Shown: piece after piece, positions 52,432 through 61,496 of the stretch | How the letters are laid out: every line of letters begins with the position of its first letter | Numbering within the stretch: the stretch's first letter is position 1 | From: Dinghuibacter silviterrae | GTDB taxonomy: Bacteria > Bacteroidota > Bacteroidia > Chitinophagales > Chitinophagaceae | Assembly (NCBI RefSeq): GCF_004366355.1 | Contig: NZ_SODV01000002.1 | Location: 1,590,768 to 1,654,767, forward strand | DNA length: 64,000 nt | Reading direction: 5' to 3' | The notes under the pieces: generated by a model | What the model was told of the DNA's origin: nothing | The model's database searches: none | Seen by the model: the letters and a program-made list of their open reading frames with translations, nothing else | Position numbers and translations under genes: made by a program

Positions 52432-55400
52432 ATGAAAAAAATGTCGCACAAGATTCTATTGTGTGCAGGCCTCGCCATGGCTCAGATAGCCATTGACGAA
52501 GCTTATGGTTATCCCTTAGGGATAGCCCCGCTCGCGCGGCCCGGCGCTTACCAGGAGGTTGTCCATGGTAAGGTGACCGGTCCGGACGGAAGCCCGGTTC
52601 CCGGCGCCAATGTGTCCATCAAGGGCTCCAAGAAGGGCGTCACCACGGGAACGGACGGTTCTTTCACCATCAATGCGTCCAAAGGGGACATCCTCGTTAT
52701 TTCTTCGATAGGATATGCCGCTCAGCAAGTGAAAGTAGGCAGCGGCGACCTTGCCGTCAGCCTCCTGGAATCTTCCAAACAACTCAACGAAGTGGTCGTC
52801 ACCGCGCTGGGTATCAAGAAACAGGCCCGCTCGCTCGGGTATTCCACGACGGAAGTGAACGGCAGCGCCCTGACCGATTCCCGCGAACAAAACCTCGGTA
52901 ACGCGCTCACCGGCCAGGTGGCCGGCGTCAACGTAGCCGGTGTCGCCAACGGCCCCATGGGCACCAGCCGCGTGGTCATCCGCGGGAACTCCTCCCTGAC
53001 GGGTAACAACCAGCCTTTGTACGTGATCGACGGGGTGCCCTTTGACAACCAAAACCTGGGGGGCAACGCGGGCCAATGGGGTGGGGCCGACTTTGGAGAT
53101 GGTTTGTCCGGCATCAGCCCTGACGACATCGAAAGCATACAGGTGCTCAAAGGGGTTGCTGCTTCCGCTCTTTATGGCTTCCGCGGTGGTAATGGCGCCA
53201 TCCTGATCACGACCAAGTCCGGTGCCCGCAACCGCGGGATGAATATCGAATTGAACAACAACCTTGTGTTCAATTCTGTGATGGACGAGCGTGACTATCA
53301 ATATACGTACGGCCAGGGGCTGCTGGGTGTCAAACCCACGTCCCAGGCGGCCGCGCTGGCCGCCCCTTATGACAGTTGGGGGGCCAAGATCGACGGCTCC
53401 CAGGCGGTCAACTTCCTGGGTCAGCCGGTGGCGTACACGGCCTATAAAAAGAACTTTGAAAACTTCTTCAAGACGGCTACGACCAACCAGACGTCGGTCG
53501 CTTTGTCCGGGTCAAACGACAAAGGACACTTCCGGTTGGGTCTTTCCAATTCGTACAACGGAGTGGTGATCCCCAACTCCAACATGAAAAACCAGGCGCT
53601 CAATTTCAACGGCACCTTTAACGTGACCAACCGCCTGCAAATGACCCTCACGGCGGATTATGCGTTTGAGCAGGTGCAGAACAGGGCTTCCTTTTCCGAT
53701 GCACCCGGGAACGTCATTGCCGGTCCTCTTTACCTCGCCAATACCTTCGACATCCGCTGGTTGAAGAACAACCAGACGAACCCGAATGGGTCCGAGCTCC
53801 TGCCCGGGACCGACATCTACTTCGAGAACCCCTATTACATCGCCTATCAATACCAGAATAAAACCAGCAGGAATCGCCTCACCGGCGGCCTGACGGTGAA
53901 GTATAATATCCTGGATTGGTTGTATCTTCAGGGACAGGTGACGAGGGACGGTTATATATATGATGTAACCAACATCACTCCCTCCGGCGTGCCGTATACG
54001 GGGAATGGTGTGACAGGTGGAAATCTAACACAGTATGAGATCAACTACCATGAGTTGAATAGCAGCGCCATGGTCGGGATCGACAAGGCGCTGAGCAGTA
54101 GGTTTCATTTGACGGCCAATGCGGGCGTCAACCAGCAGGATAATGTCATAAGCGACTATGGCGTAGGGGCTGTACCTACCCTCGTTAACGGGATCAACCC
54201 TCAAGGTCCCGCGGGTCCTTTCACCATCAGCGGTCTTTATACCGCCAACAACATTGCCAACAAACCCGCGTACAACGGCTACGCCCACTACCGCGTCAAT
54301 TCGGTGTACGGAAGCGTGGACCTGGGGTATAAGAACTTTCTTTTCCTGACCGCTACGGCACGTAACGACTGGTTCTCCACCCTGTCGGTCAACTCCGATC
54401 ACTACCTGTATCCTTCCGTGGCCGGCAGCTTTGTCTTCTCCGACGCCCTGCGCCTGCCCTCCTGGATCACCTTCGGCAAGCTGAGGGCCTCTTACGCGGC
54501 CGCTTCCAACGGGACCAGCCCGTATCAAAACGCCTTGCTGTATAACCTGGCCTCCTACACCATCAGCGGTCAGTCCGTCGGTACCGTCGCTACCAACATC
54601 ATCCCCGACGCCCACCTCGAACCGGTGAAAATCGCGGAACAGGAAGTGGGTCTGAACATGGACTTCCTCGACAGCCGGGTCGGTTTCGACGTGGCCGTGT
54701 ATAACAAGCACACCACCGACGACATCGTTCAATCCACCGTGAGCCCTACCTCCGGGTACAACTACCAGGTACAGAACATCGGCCAGATCCGCAACCGCGG
54801 TGTCGAACTGTTGATCAACCTGACCCCGGTCCGCTCAAGGGATTTCACCTGGCACCTGACCTTTAACTATGCGCACAACAACAACAAGGTCCTGTCCCTG
54901 GGTGGGTTGCCCAGCCTCGTGATCAATGGCGCCTATCCGCGCTGGGGTTCCGAAGTCAACATCAGCAACGTGGTGGGGCTGCCCTACTCCCAGATCATGG
55001 GTTTTGCGTATACGAAGGACGCGAAAGGGAATATCGTATACAGCAGCGGTGGTGCCAACCCCGTGGCTGCGGGCGAGCCCATCCCCACCCAGGTCGTACC
55101 GCTGGGTTCCGGTGTCTACACCACCACCGGTGGTTTTTTCAACGAGTTTACCTACAAGGGAATCACCCTTTCCTTCCTCCTGGACGGCAAGTTCGGCGCG
55201 AAGATCTACTCCGGTACCAACCTGTTGTTGTATGAATACGGCTTGCAAAAGACAACCCTCCAGGGTCGTGAAAGCGGGTACATCGGCAAGGGCGTCGACG
55301 ACAAAGGAAACGTCAATACGACGGCGGTTGCTGCCCAGACCTATTTCCAGGACATTTCCGCCGGTGGCGCCGACCACATCGCCCAGGAGTTCGTGTACGA

Positions 55401-55644
55401 TGCCAGCTTTATCAAACTGCGCTCCCTGTCCATAGGCTATTCCCTGCCTTCCTCGGTGCTGGGCCACAGCTTTGTCAAAGGTGTCCGCCTCTCGCTGGTG
55501 GGCCGCAACCTCGCCATCCTGATGAAACACGTTCCGAACATAGATCCCGAATCGAACCTCAACGCCACCAACGGCCAGGGCCTGGAACTCTCCGGCTTCC
55601 CTGCCTTCCGGAGCTATGGGTTTAATGTGAATGTGAAGTTCTAA
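52432..55644 (+). CDS. SusC/RagA-type TonB-dependent receptor, STN-less paralog
   Basis: A 1070-residue outer-membrane receptor closely similar to the upstream gene along the plug and barrel, sharing long stretches such as PNIDPESNLNATNGQGLELSG and ISAGGADHIAQEFVYDASFIKL. It lacks the STN domain. The order is signal peptide, carboxypeptidase-like domain (~45-130: GKVTGPDGSPVPGANVSIKG), plug (~140-270), then barrel ending in NVNVKF. It is followed after 19 bases by the SusD gene, its usual partner. The tandem pair probably arose by duplication; only the upstream copy can signal to FecR. Confidence 0.95.
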   Translation: MKKMSHKILLCAGLAMAQIAIDEAYGYPLGIAPLARPGAYQEVVHGKVTGPDGSPVPGANVSIKGSKKGVTTGTDGSFTINASKGDILVISSIGYAAQQVKVGSGDLAVSLLESSKQLNEVVVTALGIKKQARSLGYSTTEVNGSALTDSREQNLGNALTGQVAGVNVAGVANGPMGTSRVVIRGNSSLTGNNQPLYVIDGVPFDNQNLGGNAGQWGGADFGDGLSGISPDDIESIQVLKGVAASALYGFRGGNGAILITTKSGARNRGMNIELNNNLVFNSVMDERDYQYTYGQGLLGVKPTSQAAALAAPYDSWGAKIDGSQAVNFLGQPVAYTAYKKNFENFFKTATTNQTSVALSGSNDKGHFRLGLSNSYNGVVIPNSNMKNQALNFNGTFNVTNRLQMTLTADYAFEQVQNRASFSDAPGNVIAGPLYLANTFDIRWLKNNQTNPNGSELLPGTDIYFENPYYIAYQYQNKTSRNRLTGGLTVKYNILDWLYLQGQVTRDGYIYDVTNITPSGVPYTGNGVTGGNLTQYEINYHELNSSAMVGIDKALSSRFHLTANAGVNQQDNVISDYGVGAVPTLVNGINPQGPAGPFTISGLYTANNIANKPAYNGYAHYRVNSVYGSVDLGYKNFLFLTATARNDWFSTLSVNSDHYLYPSVAGSFVFSDALRLPSWITFGKLRASYAAASNGTSPYQNALLYNLASYTISGQSVGTVATNIIPDAHLEPVKIAEQEVGLNMDFLDSRVGFDVAVYNKHTTDDIVQSTVSPTSGYNYQVQNIGQIRNRGVELLINLTPVRSRDFTWHLTFNYAHNNNKVLSLGGLPSLVINGAYPRWGSEVNISNVVGLPYSQIMGFAYTKDAKGNIVYSSGGANPVAAGEPIPTQVVPLGSGVYTTTGGFFNEFTYKGITLSFLLDGKFGAKIYSGTNLLLYEYGLQKTTLQGRESGYIGKGVDDKGNVNTTAVAAQTYFQDISAGGADHIAQEFVYDASFIKLRSLSIGYSLPSSVLGHSFVKGVRLSLVGRNLAILMKHVPNIDPESNLNATNGQGLELSGFPAFRSYGFNVNVKF

Positions 55645-55663
55645 CGCATAAATCCTACAAGAG

Positions 55664-57244
55664 ATGACATCGACACATAAATTCACCGCCGTCGCAGCCC
55701 TTGCCACCGGACTTTTCCTCTCCGGTTGTAAAAAGGACTTCGTCAGCATCAATACCGATCCCAACCACATCACGGCGTCCAGCATGAAGTTTGCGTACAT
55801 GCTCACTTCCGCCGAGCTGATCACCTCCGGGAACAGCGACGCCAACGCTTACGAAGACTGGCGGACCAACCTGATCTATTCCGCCTGTATGGTCCAACAA
55901 CTGTCCTCCACGACCGGCTACTGGGACGGCGACAAATACCTCTTCAACCCCAGCTATGCCTCTGCGTACTGGGACCAAAACTATCCCAACAGCATCACCG
56001 ACATACAAGAGGTCGTCTATAACACGAAAAGCGACACCTCGCAGGTAAATCTGTACAACATCGCCCGCATCTTCCGAGCCTTTATGTTCCAGCGGATGAC
56101 CGATATGTATGGCGACTGCCCCTACACCGAGGCCGGCCTGGGGTACATTTCCGGTATCACCAGCCCGAAATACGACAAACAGCAGGACATCTATACCGGT
56201 CTCCTCACCGAGCTGTCCGACGCTGCCACCAGCCTCAACGCCAGTGACCCGACCTCCACCTGGGGCGCCGCCGACCTCCTCTACGGAGGGGATGTCACCA
56301 AGTGGAAGAAATTCGCCTATTCCGAAATGGTCCGCGTGGCCATGCGGATGAGCAAGGTTGATCCCACTGACGCCCAAAAATGGGTCCAGACGGCCGTCGC
56401 CGGTGGTACCATGGCCGGCGTTGCAGACGATGCCGCGGTCGCCCACCAGGACGTCGGCGGCACGCCCGTGCGGAACGGGAACGGTCTGGTCCTGCTGCTC
56501 AACGACCCCGACGCCTCCCGTCTTAGCCAATCCTTTGTCAACTACCTGAAAAGCACGAACGATCCCCGGCTTTCCTACCTGGGGACCGTTTGTACCAACC
56601 CCTCGTCTTCGTCCGATATGGGCGACACGACCTGGTCCAAACAGCTCGGTCAGCCCAATGGCTATGACCCCGCCCTCAGCGGCAGCCCCTACGACCTCTC
56701 CAAAGCCCCCGGATACCCCGGCAATCCTAACCTGTATTCCGTGGTCAACCGTTATACGTTCGCCCGTCTCGACGCGCCTACGCTGTTTGTCACCTACGGG
56801 GAGACCGAACTCCTCTTAGCCGAAGCCGCCGAGCGCGGCTGGATCTCCGACGCCCCCGCCACCCACTACATCAACGGGGTAACCGCCTCCATGCAAATGC
56901 TCACTTCCCATTTTGGTGTGGGCCCCTCTGCTACCGACATCACCACCTACCTCACCAATAACCCTTACAACGCCGCCGGTGCCCTCAACCAGCTCAACTC
57001 CCAGTACTGGGTAACGTCCTTCATGGATGACGTCGAGTCCTGGAACAACTGGAGGCGCAGCGGCTATCCCGCGCTTACCCCTGTGGCCAACTACCCCGGT
57101 AACGTCACCAATGGCACCATCCCCCGCCGCTTCACCTATCCCCAAGGCGAGGCCGGTACCAACGCCGCCAACTACAATGCGGCCGTGGCCGACCTCTCCA
57201 GCGGAGATAAAATGGTGTCGCGCATGTGGTGGGATACGCCATAG
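55664..57244 (+). CDS. SusD/RagB-type outer-membrane lipoprotein
   Basis: A 526-residue surface lipoprotein (lipobox LSGC, Cys22). It has the SusD-like_2 layout: DFVSINTDPNHIT near the N-terminus, four helical TPR-like segments, and the C-terminal ARLDAPTLFVTYGETELLLAEAAERGW region. It caps the barrel of a SusC partner and binds the polymer or oligomer to be imported. Only one SusD serves two SusC genes here. A strong terminator follows about 80 bases downstream, ending the fecR-susC-susC-susD operon. Confidence 0.95.
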   Translation: MTSTHKFTAVAALATGLFLSGCKKDFVSINTDPNHITASSMKFAYMLTSAELITSGNSDANAYEDWRTNLIYSACMVQQLSSTTGYWDGDKYLFNPSYASAYWDQNYPNSITDIQEVVYNTKSDTSQVNLYNIARIFRAFMFQRMTDMYGDCPYTEAGLGYISGITSPKYDKQQDIYTGLLTELSDAATSLNASDPTSTWGAADLLYGGDVTKWKKFAYSEMVRVAMRMSKVDPTDAQKWVQTAVAGGTMAGVADDAAVAHQDVGGTPVRNGNGLVLLLNDPDASRLSQSFVNYLKSTNDPRLSYLGTVCTNPSSSSDMGDTTWSKQLGQPNGYDPALSGSPYDLSKAPGYPGNPNLYSVVNRYTFARLDAPTLFVTYGETELLLAEAAERGWISDAPATHYINGVTASMQMLTSHFGVGPSATDITTYLTNNPYNAAGALNQLNSQYWVTSFMDDVESWNNWRRSGYPALTPVANYPGNVTNGTIPRRFTYPQGEAGTNAANYNAAVADLSSGDKMVSRMWWDTP

Positions 57245-57322
57245 CGCGCAGCTCGCGCCATGGCGCGCCCCCAAGGCTTTTTCTTGCCTGAGCCTCGATT
57301 ATACGATTAAGTTTGGAAGGTC

Positions 57323-57352
57323 GAGCCCCGCGTCTGCGGGGCTCCTTTTTTT
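57323..57352 (+). terminator. Terminator of the fecR-susC-susC-susD operon
   Basis: GAGCCCCGC-GTCT-GCGGGGCTC (9 perfect pairs) is followed by C and seven Ts, a textbook intrinsic terminator. The ~140 bases after it up to the next operator show nothing else recognisable. Confidence 0.88.
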
Positions 57353-57497
57353 CCACCCATTCCTCCCGGAAAAAACGTACGGTATTGCCGTGTAAAGAGG
57401 TCAATTCAGCCGATGCGACCTCACAATTGATGCTCAGCCTAGGTGGAAAAATCCTGGGCGGTCGAATTTTGCAACCTCATGGCTTATTTAAAAAATA

Positions 57498-57509
57498 AAC
57501 CTATAGGTT
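57498..57509. promoter_or_regulatory. Palindromic operator of the toxin-antitoxin pair
   Basis: AACCTATAGGTT is a perfect 12-bp palindrome 6 bases before the start codon of the toxin gene. XRE-type antitoxins of higBA-like modules usually bind such sites to repress their own operon. Confidence 0.55.
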
Positions 57510-57515
57510 GATTTC

Positions 57516-58076
57516 ATGAAAATAGTCCCTATTTTTGTAGCACGGTCGTCGGATGACGGTTTATGGTCGATTCAGTTGGACGGTGAAACCAAGAACGAGT
57601 TCAAAATTTTTTTTAGTCTCGTGAATGACATCAACTGGCTGTATAATTTCTTTGACCGGAATAAGGCTGATCTGCACGGCGGTTTTTTTGGAAGCATTAC
57701 TTCAGAAATAGCAGTACTGAGAACGTTGAACGAGGCTGAAAAAATGGAGGATTTGCTGTATGATTTCTTGGAAGAGGGGTTTAATGGCTCAGTTAACAAT
57801 CTTCAGCATCTATTCAAGCCCCTGAATAATTTTGAATACACGATTGCCAATCACCAAAAAAGTAAGGCAAGAATTAGAAACGGGTGGTTACGAGTATATG
57901 CGATACGGCTGGCTAAAAATTGTTATCTCGTGACAGGTGGAGCCATCAAGCTATCGGCGGATATGAAAAGAGACCATTTGCAACTTGAATTGAAAAAATT
58001 GGAACTGTCTAAACAGTTCTTGCGTTTCCATGGGATAGACTATCCAGAAGATTTAAATAATTATAACGATGAGTAA
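57516..58076 (+). CDS. HigB/Gp49-like toxin of a type II toxin-antitoxin pair
   Basis: A 186-residue protein. The central and C-terminal part has the RelE/Gp49-like pattern: FNGSVNNLQHLFKPLNNF, then SKARIRNGWLRVYAIRLAKNCYLVTGGAIKL, including conserved basic residues, as in mRNA-cleaving toxins of the HigB group. It is longer than the usual ~110 residues because of an N-terminal extension of ~80. The downstream XRE gene overlaps it by 8 bases, the classic toxin-first order of higBA. Toxicity is inferred. Confidence 0.7.
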   Translation: MKIVPIFVARSSDDGLWSIQLDGETKNEFKIFFSLVNDINWLYNFFDRNKADLHGGFFGSITSEIAVLRTLNEAEKMEDLLYDFLEEGFNGSVNNLQHLFKPLNNFEYTIANHQKSKARIRNGWLRVYAIRLAKNCYLVTGGAIKLSADMKRDHLQLELKKLELSKQFLRFHGIDYPEDLNNYNDE

Positions 58077-58386
58077 GCTAAGGGAAAAATTGTTCAGCTT
58101 GGCGTCCGATCAGCCCTCCGATTGGAAGGCTGACGCGAAATACCGCCGTGAAAACCGGGAATGGTTGCGAAAATCGGCAGTTATCGCCGTACGGGTACTG
58201 GATGCCTTGAAAGCGCAGGGCCTTTCTCAAAAAGAGCTGGCGGAACGGATGAACGTATCCCCCCAACAGATTAGTAAAATTGTAAGTGGGCAGGAAAACC
58301 TGACCCTTGAAACTATATTAAACCTTGAAGTTACCTTAGGTATTCAGATCATTGATGACAAGGTGGCTCAGAACAAAGCAAGTTAG
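58069..58386 (+). CDS. XRE-type antitoxin
   Basis: A 105-residue protein with a helix-turn-helix at residues ~45-100 (LKAQGLSQKELAERMNVSPQQISKIVSGQENLTLETILNLEVTLGI). The preceding ~40 residues (REKLFSLASDQPSDWKADAKYRRENREWLRKS) likely form the toxin-wrapping segment. It overlaps the toxin gene by 8 bases and is therefore expected to neutralise that protein and repress the operon at the palindrome upstream. It converges on the oxidoreductase gene with a four-base overlap. Confidence 0.88.
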   Translation: MSKLREKLFSLASDQPSDWKADAKYRRENREWLRKSAVIAVRVLDALKAQGLSQKELAERMNVSPQQISKIVSGQENLTLETILNLEVTLGIQIIDDKVAQNKAS

Positions 58387-60662
58387 ATTACTCCCGCCCT
58401 CTTCACCTGCACCACAACATGCTTGGACACAGGCGTATTACTAAACGCCGCCACACTATCAATAGGCACCAACACATTCGTCTCCGGAAAATAAGTCGCC
58501 GCGCACCCCAAAGGAATGGCATACGCCACCACCACGAAGTTGTGGGCCACGCGCCCCGCGGCCCCGTGTATATCGACGACTGTCCCTTCTTCGAGCGACA
58601 GCCGCTGCATATCGCCCCGGTTCATGAGAATGACCCGTCGTTCGTGGTAGACACCGCGGTATCGGTCGTCAAGACCGTAAATAGTGGTGTTGAACTGGTC
58701 GTGGCTCCGGATGGTCATCATCACGAGGTCATCGGGCCCGAGCGATGAAGCCGGCACGGACGCGATATTAAAAGCGGCCAAACCGGTAGCGGTAGCAAAC
58801 CGCCCTTCCCGGTTGGGGTGGGGCAGGTAAAATCCGCCGGGATGCCGGACGCGTTCGTTGTATCGATCGAAACCGGGAATGACTTGTTCGATGTCGTTGC
58901 GGATGGTGTCGTAGTTAGAGAGGTATCGAATCCAGTCTACTTTACTCCGAACGGAAGGCGTAGCCAGGGCCAACCGGCAAACAATAGCCGGTTCACTGAG
59001 CAACAAACCGGACACAGGCGCGAGCACCCCGTGCGACGCCTGGACAACCCCCATGGAATTCTCGCAGGAGACAAATTGCTCAACACCCCCGGTGAGATCC
59101 CGGTCGCTGCGCCCGAAACAGGGGAGGATGAGCGCCTCGGTACCGTGGACGAGGTGGCTGCGGTTGAGCTTGGTGGATACATGGACGGTGAGCCGGCAGC
59201 GGCGAAGGGCCTCAGCGGTAAAGTGGGTGTCGGGGGTGGCGGAAAGGAAGTTGCCGCCCATGCCCATAAAAACGGAGGCTTTACCGGCGTGCATGGCTTT
59301 GATGGCGTCGACGACGTCGTATCCGTGGGCGCGGGGAGGCGTGAAACCGAAGCGTTTCTGCAACGCGTCCAGAAACTCACCAGGCGGTTTTTCCCAGATC
59401 CCCATGGTCCGGTCCCCCTGGACGTTGCTGTGTCCCCGGACGGGGCAGGTGCCCGCTCCCGGTTTGCCGATGGAGCCTTTGAGCAGCAAGAGGTTCACGA
59501 CCTCGCGGATGGTGTCGACGGCGTTGGTGTGTTGGGTGAGCCCCATGGCCCAGCAGGCGATGATCCGTTCTTTGCCGGCCAGCAGGTGGGCCATTTCGTG
59601 GATCTGGTCGAGGGCAATGCCGCAGGAAGAGCTCAAAGAAGACAAGTCGAGCGCCCGCAGATGGGCGGCGTACGCCTCGAAGCCGGAGCACCTGGAAGAA
59701 ACGAAGTCGCGATCGAAAAACGACCCCTCCAAGAGTAACTTGTTGACGCCCTGCAGCAACGCCATATCCCCATTAATCCGCACCTGCAGAAACAAATCCG
59801 TCAGCGCGGTATCCATCCCCAGAAGCCCCGCCACCTGCTGAGGGTTGTTGAATCCCATCAACCCGGTCTCAGGGAGGGGGTTGATAGAAATGATAAGGGC
59901 GCCCGCAGCCTTTGCTTTTTGCAGCGCGGTAAGCATCCGCGGTGCATTAGTGCCGGGATTCTGGCCGAGGATGATGATGACCTCGGCCTTGTAAAAATCG
60001 TCCAGGGTCACCGAGCCTTTGCCTACACCCAGGGCCTGCCGGAGGGCCACCCCGCTGCTTTCGTGGCACATATTGCTGCAGTCGGGGAGGTTGTTGGTCC
60101 CCAGGGCGCGGGCGAAGAGTTGGTATAGGAAGGCAGCTTCGTTACTGGTGCGTCCGGAGGTATAGAAGATGGCCTCATTCGGTGAGGCCAGGCTATCGAG
60201 GGTGCGGCCCAAAAGACCAAAGGCGTCGTCCCAGGAGATAGGCTGGTAGTGCGGAGCCCCCGAAGGCATGTACATCGGCTGGGCGATACGCCCCTTGCGC
60301 CCGATCTCGAAATCGGTCAGCGCGGCAAGCTCCGCCACTGAGTGGGTGGCAAAAAAGTCCGGTTCAAGCTTTTTCAGCGTAGCCTCCTCGGCGACGGCCT
60401 TGGCCCCGTTTTCGCAATACTCGGCGATCCCCGAACGCTCGTCGTCCGGGTCCGGCCAGGCACAACTGGGACAGTCGAAGCCGTCCTTCTGGTTTAAATG
60501 TTTGAGGGCCTTCCAGCCGCGGGCAAGCCCGGCCTCGCCAAAGACATGCTGGAACGAGTGGATGACCGCAGGTAGCCCGGCGGCGGCCTTTTTGACGTGG
60601 CCGTGGTGAAAGCCGTTGACCTGCTCAGGGCCAATGTCCGGCGACGTGGCTTTTTTTTCCAT
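58383..60662 (-). CDS. FdhF/YdeP-family molybdopterin oxidoreductase
   Basis: A 759-residue cytoplasmic enzyme of the molybdopterin superfamily. CPSCAW (64-69) with Cys83 resembles the N-terminal iron-sulfur or structural site. DCSNMCHESSG (194-204) contains Cys199, placed where the molybdenum ligand is expected. Further motifs are IILGQNPGTNAPRML, GMGGNFLSATPD (cofactor binding) and the C-terminal molydopterin-dinucleotide-binding domain (DDLVMMTIRSHDQFNTTIYG). YdeP-type proteins resemble formate dehydrogenases but their substrate is not established. It is followed by fdhD in transcription-unit terms (the accessory gene lies 3 bases upstream). Confidence 0.9.
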   Translation of the reverse strand: MEKKATSPDIGPEQVNGFHHGHVKKAAAGLPAVIHSFQHVFGEAGLARGWKALKHLNQKDGFDCPSCAWPDPDDERSGIAEYCENGAKAVAEEATLKKLEPDFFATHSVAELAALTDFEIGRKGRIAQPMYMPSGAPHYQPISWDDAFGLLGRTLDSLASPNEAIFYTSGRTSNEAAFLYQLFARALGTNNLPDCSNMCHESSGVALRQALGVGKGSVTLDDFYKAEVIIILGQNPGTNAPRMLTALQKAKAAGALIISINPLPETGLMGFNNPQQVAGLLGMDTALTDLFLQVRINGDMALLQGVNKLLLEGSFFDRDFVSSRCSGFEAYAAHLRALDLSSLSSSCGIALDQIHEMAHLLAGKERIIACWAMGLTQHTNAVDTIREVVNLLLLKGSIGKPGAGTCPVRGHSNVQGDRTMGIWEKPPGEFLDALQKRFGFTPPRAHGYDVVDAIKAMHAGKASVFMGMGGNFLSATPDTHFTAEALRRCRLTVHVSTKLNRSHLVHGTEALILPCFGRSDRDLTGGVEQFVSCENSMGVVQASHGVLAPVSGLLLSEPAIVCRLALATPSVRSKVDWIRYLSNYDTIRNDIEQVIPGFDRYNERVRHPGGFYLPHPNREGRFATATGLAAFNIASVPASSLGPDDLVMMTIRSHDQFNTTIYGLDDRYRGVYHERRVILMNRGDMQRLSLEEGTVVDIHGAAGRVAHNFVVVAYAIPLGCAATYFPETNVLVPIDSVAAFSNTPVSKHVVVQVKRAGVI

Positions 60663-60665
60663 ACC

Positions 60666-61487
60666 TCAAAGATTTATCCTTTCCTCCCCGCAATACACAT
60701 TAAACTTCTCCCCCCGGAGAAACCCCACCAGGGTCATCCCATTCTCCCGCGCCAACTGCAAAGCCAGGCTGGAAGGGGGACCGATGGCCGCCACGACCTT
60801 TATACCCGCCATGGCCGCTTTTTGTATGAGCTCGAAACCGGCCCTTCCGCTGAGCAGGAGGAGGGAATTGTCCAGCGGAAGCATGCCGGCGGAAAATGCA
60901 AAACCGATGACCTTATCCAGGGCGTTGTGCCGGCCTACGTCCTCCCGCATACACCACAAGTGTCCTTCCGGATCGAACAAGGCGGAGGCGTGGAGACCGC
61001 CGGTCAGGGCAAAAACGTCCTGGGCAGCAGTCAAAGAAGTAGGGAGGCCATAAAGAACAGATGCCGGGACACACAGCGACGAAACGAAAGACCGGTAAGG
61101 CGACACCACGGAGATCGCGTCGATCGAAGCCTTCCCGCATACCCCGCAACTGGAGGTAGCGTAGAAGTTGCGCGCAACAGACGATAAATGAGGCACCACC
61201 CCTGGCCGGATCTCGACGGTCATCACGTTTCCCGAAACAGTACAAGACAAAACGGACGCTATATCCTTCAGGATCCCCTCGGTAAAAAGAAACCCCAGGG
61301 CCAGCTCCCGGTCCGCCCCTGGGGTGCGCATGGTCACGGAAATGTTTTGCAGTACGCGGGCCTCCAAAGGACCGTAGACCAGCCGTATTTCCAAAGGTTC
61401 CTCGACGGCTAACCGGTCTTGAGAGGGCGATAATTGCCCCCCGCTATAGCGACGGATGTCGACCCCGGAAATGGCAGGGTTTTCCAT
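60666..61487 (-). CDS. fdhD: Formate dehydrogenase accessory sulfurtransferase FdhD
   Basis: A 273-residue protein with the sulfur-transfer motif TSSCGVCGK (Cys114, Cys117) and further family blocks RTPGADRELALGFLFTEGI, GGLHASALFDPEGHLWCMREDVGRHNALDKVIG and LLLSGRAGFELIQKAAMAGI. FdhD passes sulfur from a cysteine desulfurase to the molybdenum cofactor of formate dehydrogenases. Its stop lies 3 bases before the oxidoreductase start, so it probably matures that enzyme. The length is normal for the family. Confidence 0.97.
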   Translation of the reverse strand: MENPAISGVDIRRYSGGQLSPSQDRLAVEEPLEIRLVYGPLEARVLQNISVTMRTPGADRELALGFLFTEGILKDIASVLSCTVSGNVMTVEIRPGVVPHLSSVARNFYATSSCGVCGKASIDAISVVSPYRSFVSSLCVPASVLYGLPTSLTAAQDVFALTGGLHASALFDPEGHLWCMREDVGRHNALDKVIGFAFSAGMLPLDNSLLLLSGRAGFELIQKAAMAGIKVVAAIGPPSSLALQLARENGMTLVGFLRGEKFNVYCGEERINL

Positions 61488-61496
61488 ACCCTAAAG

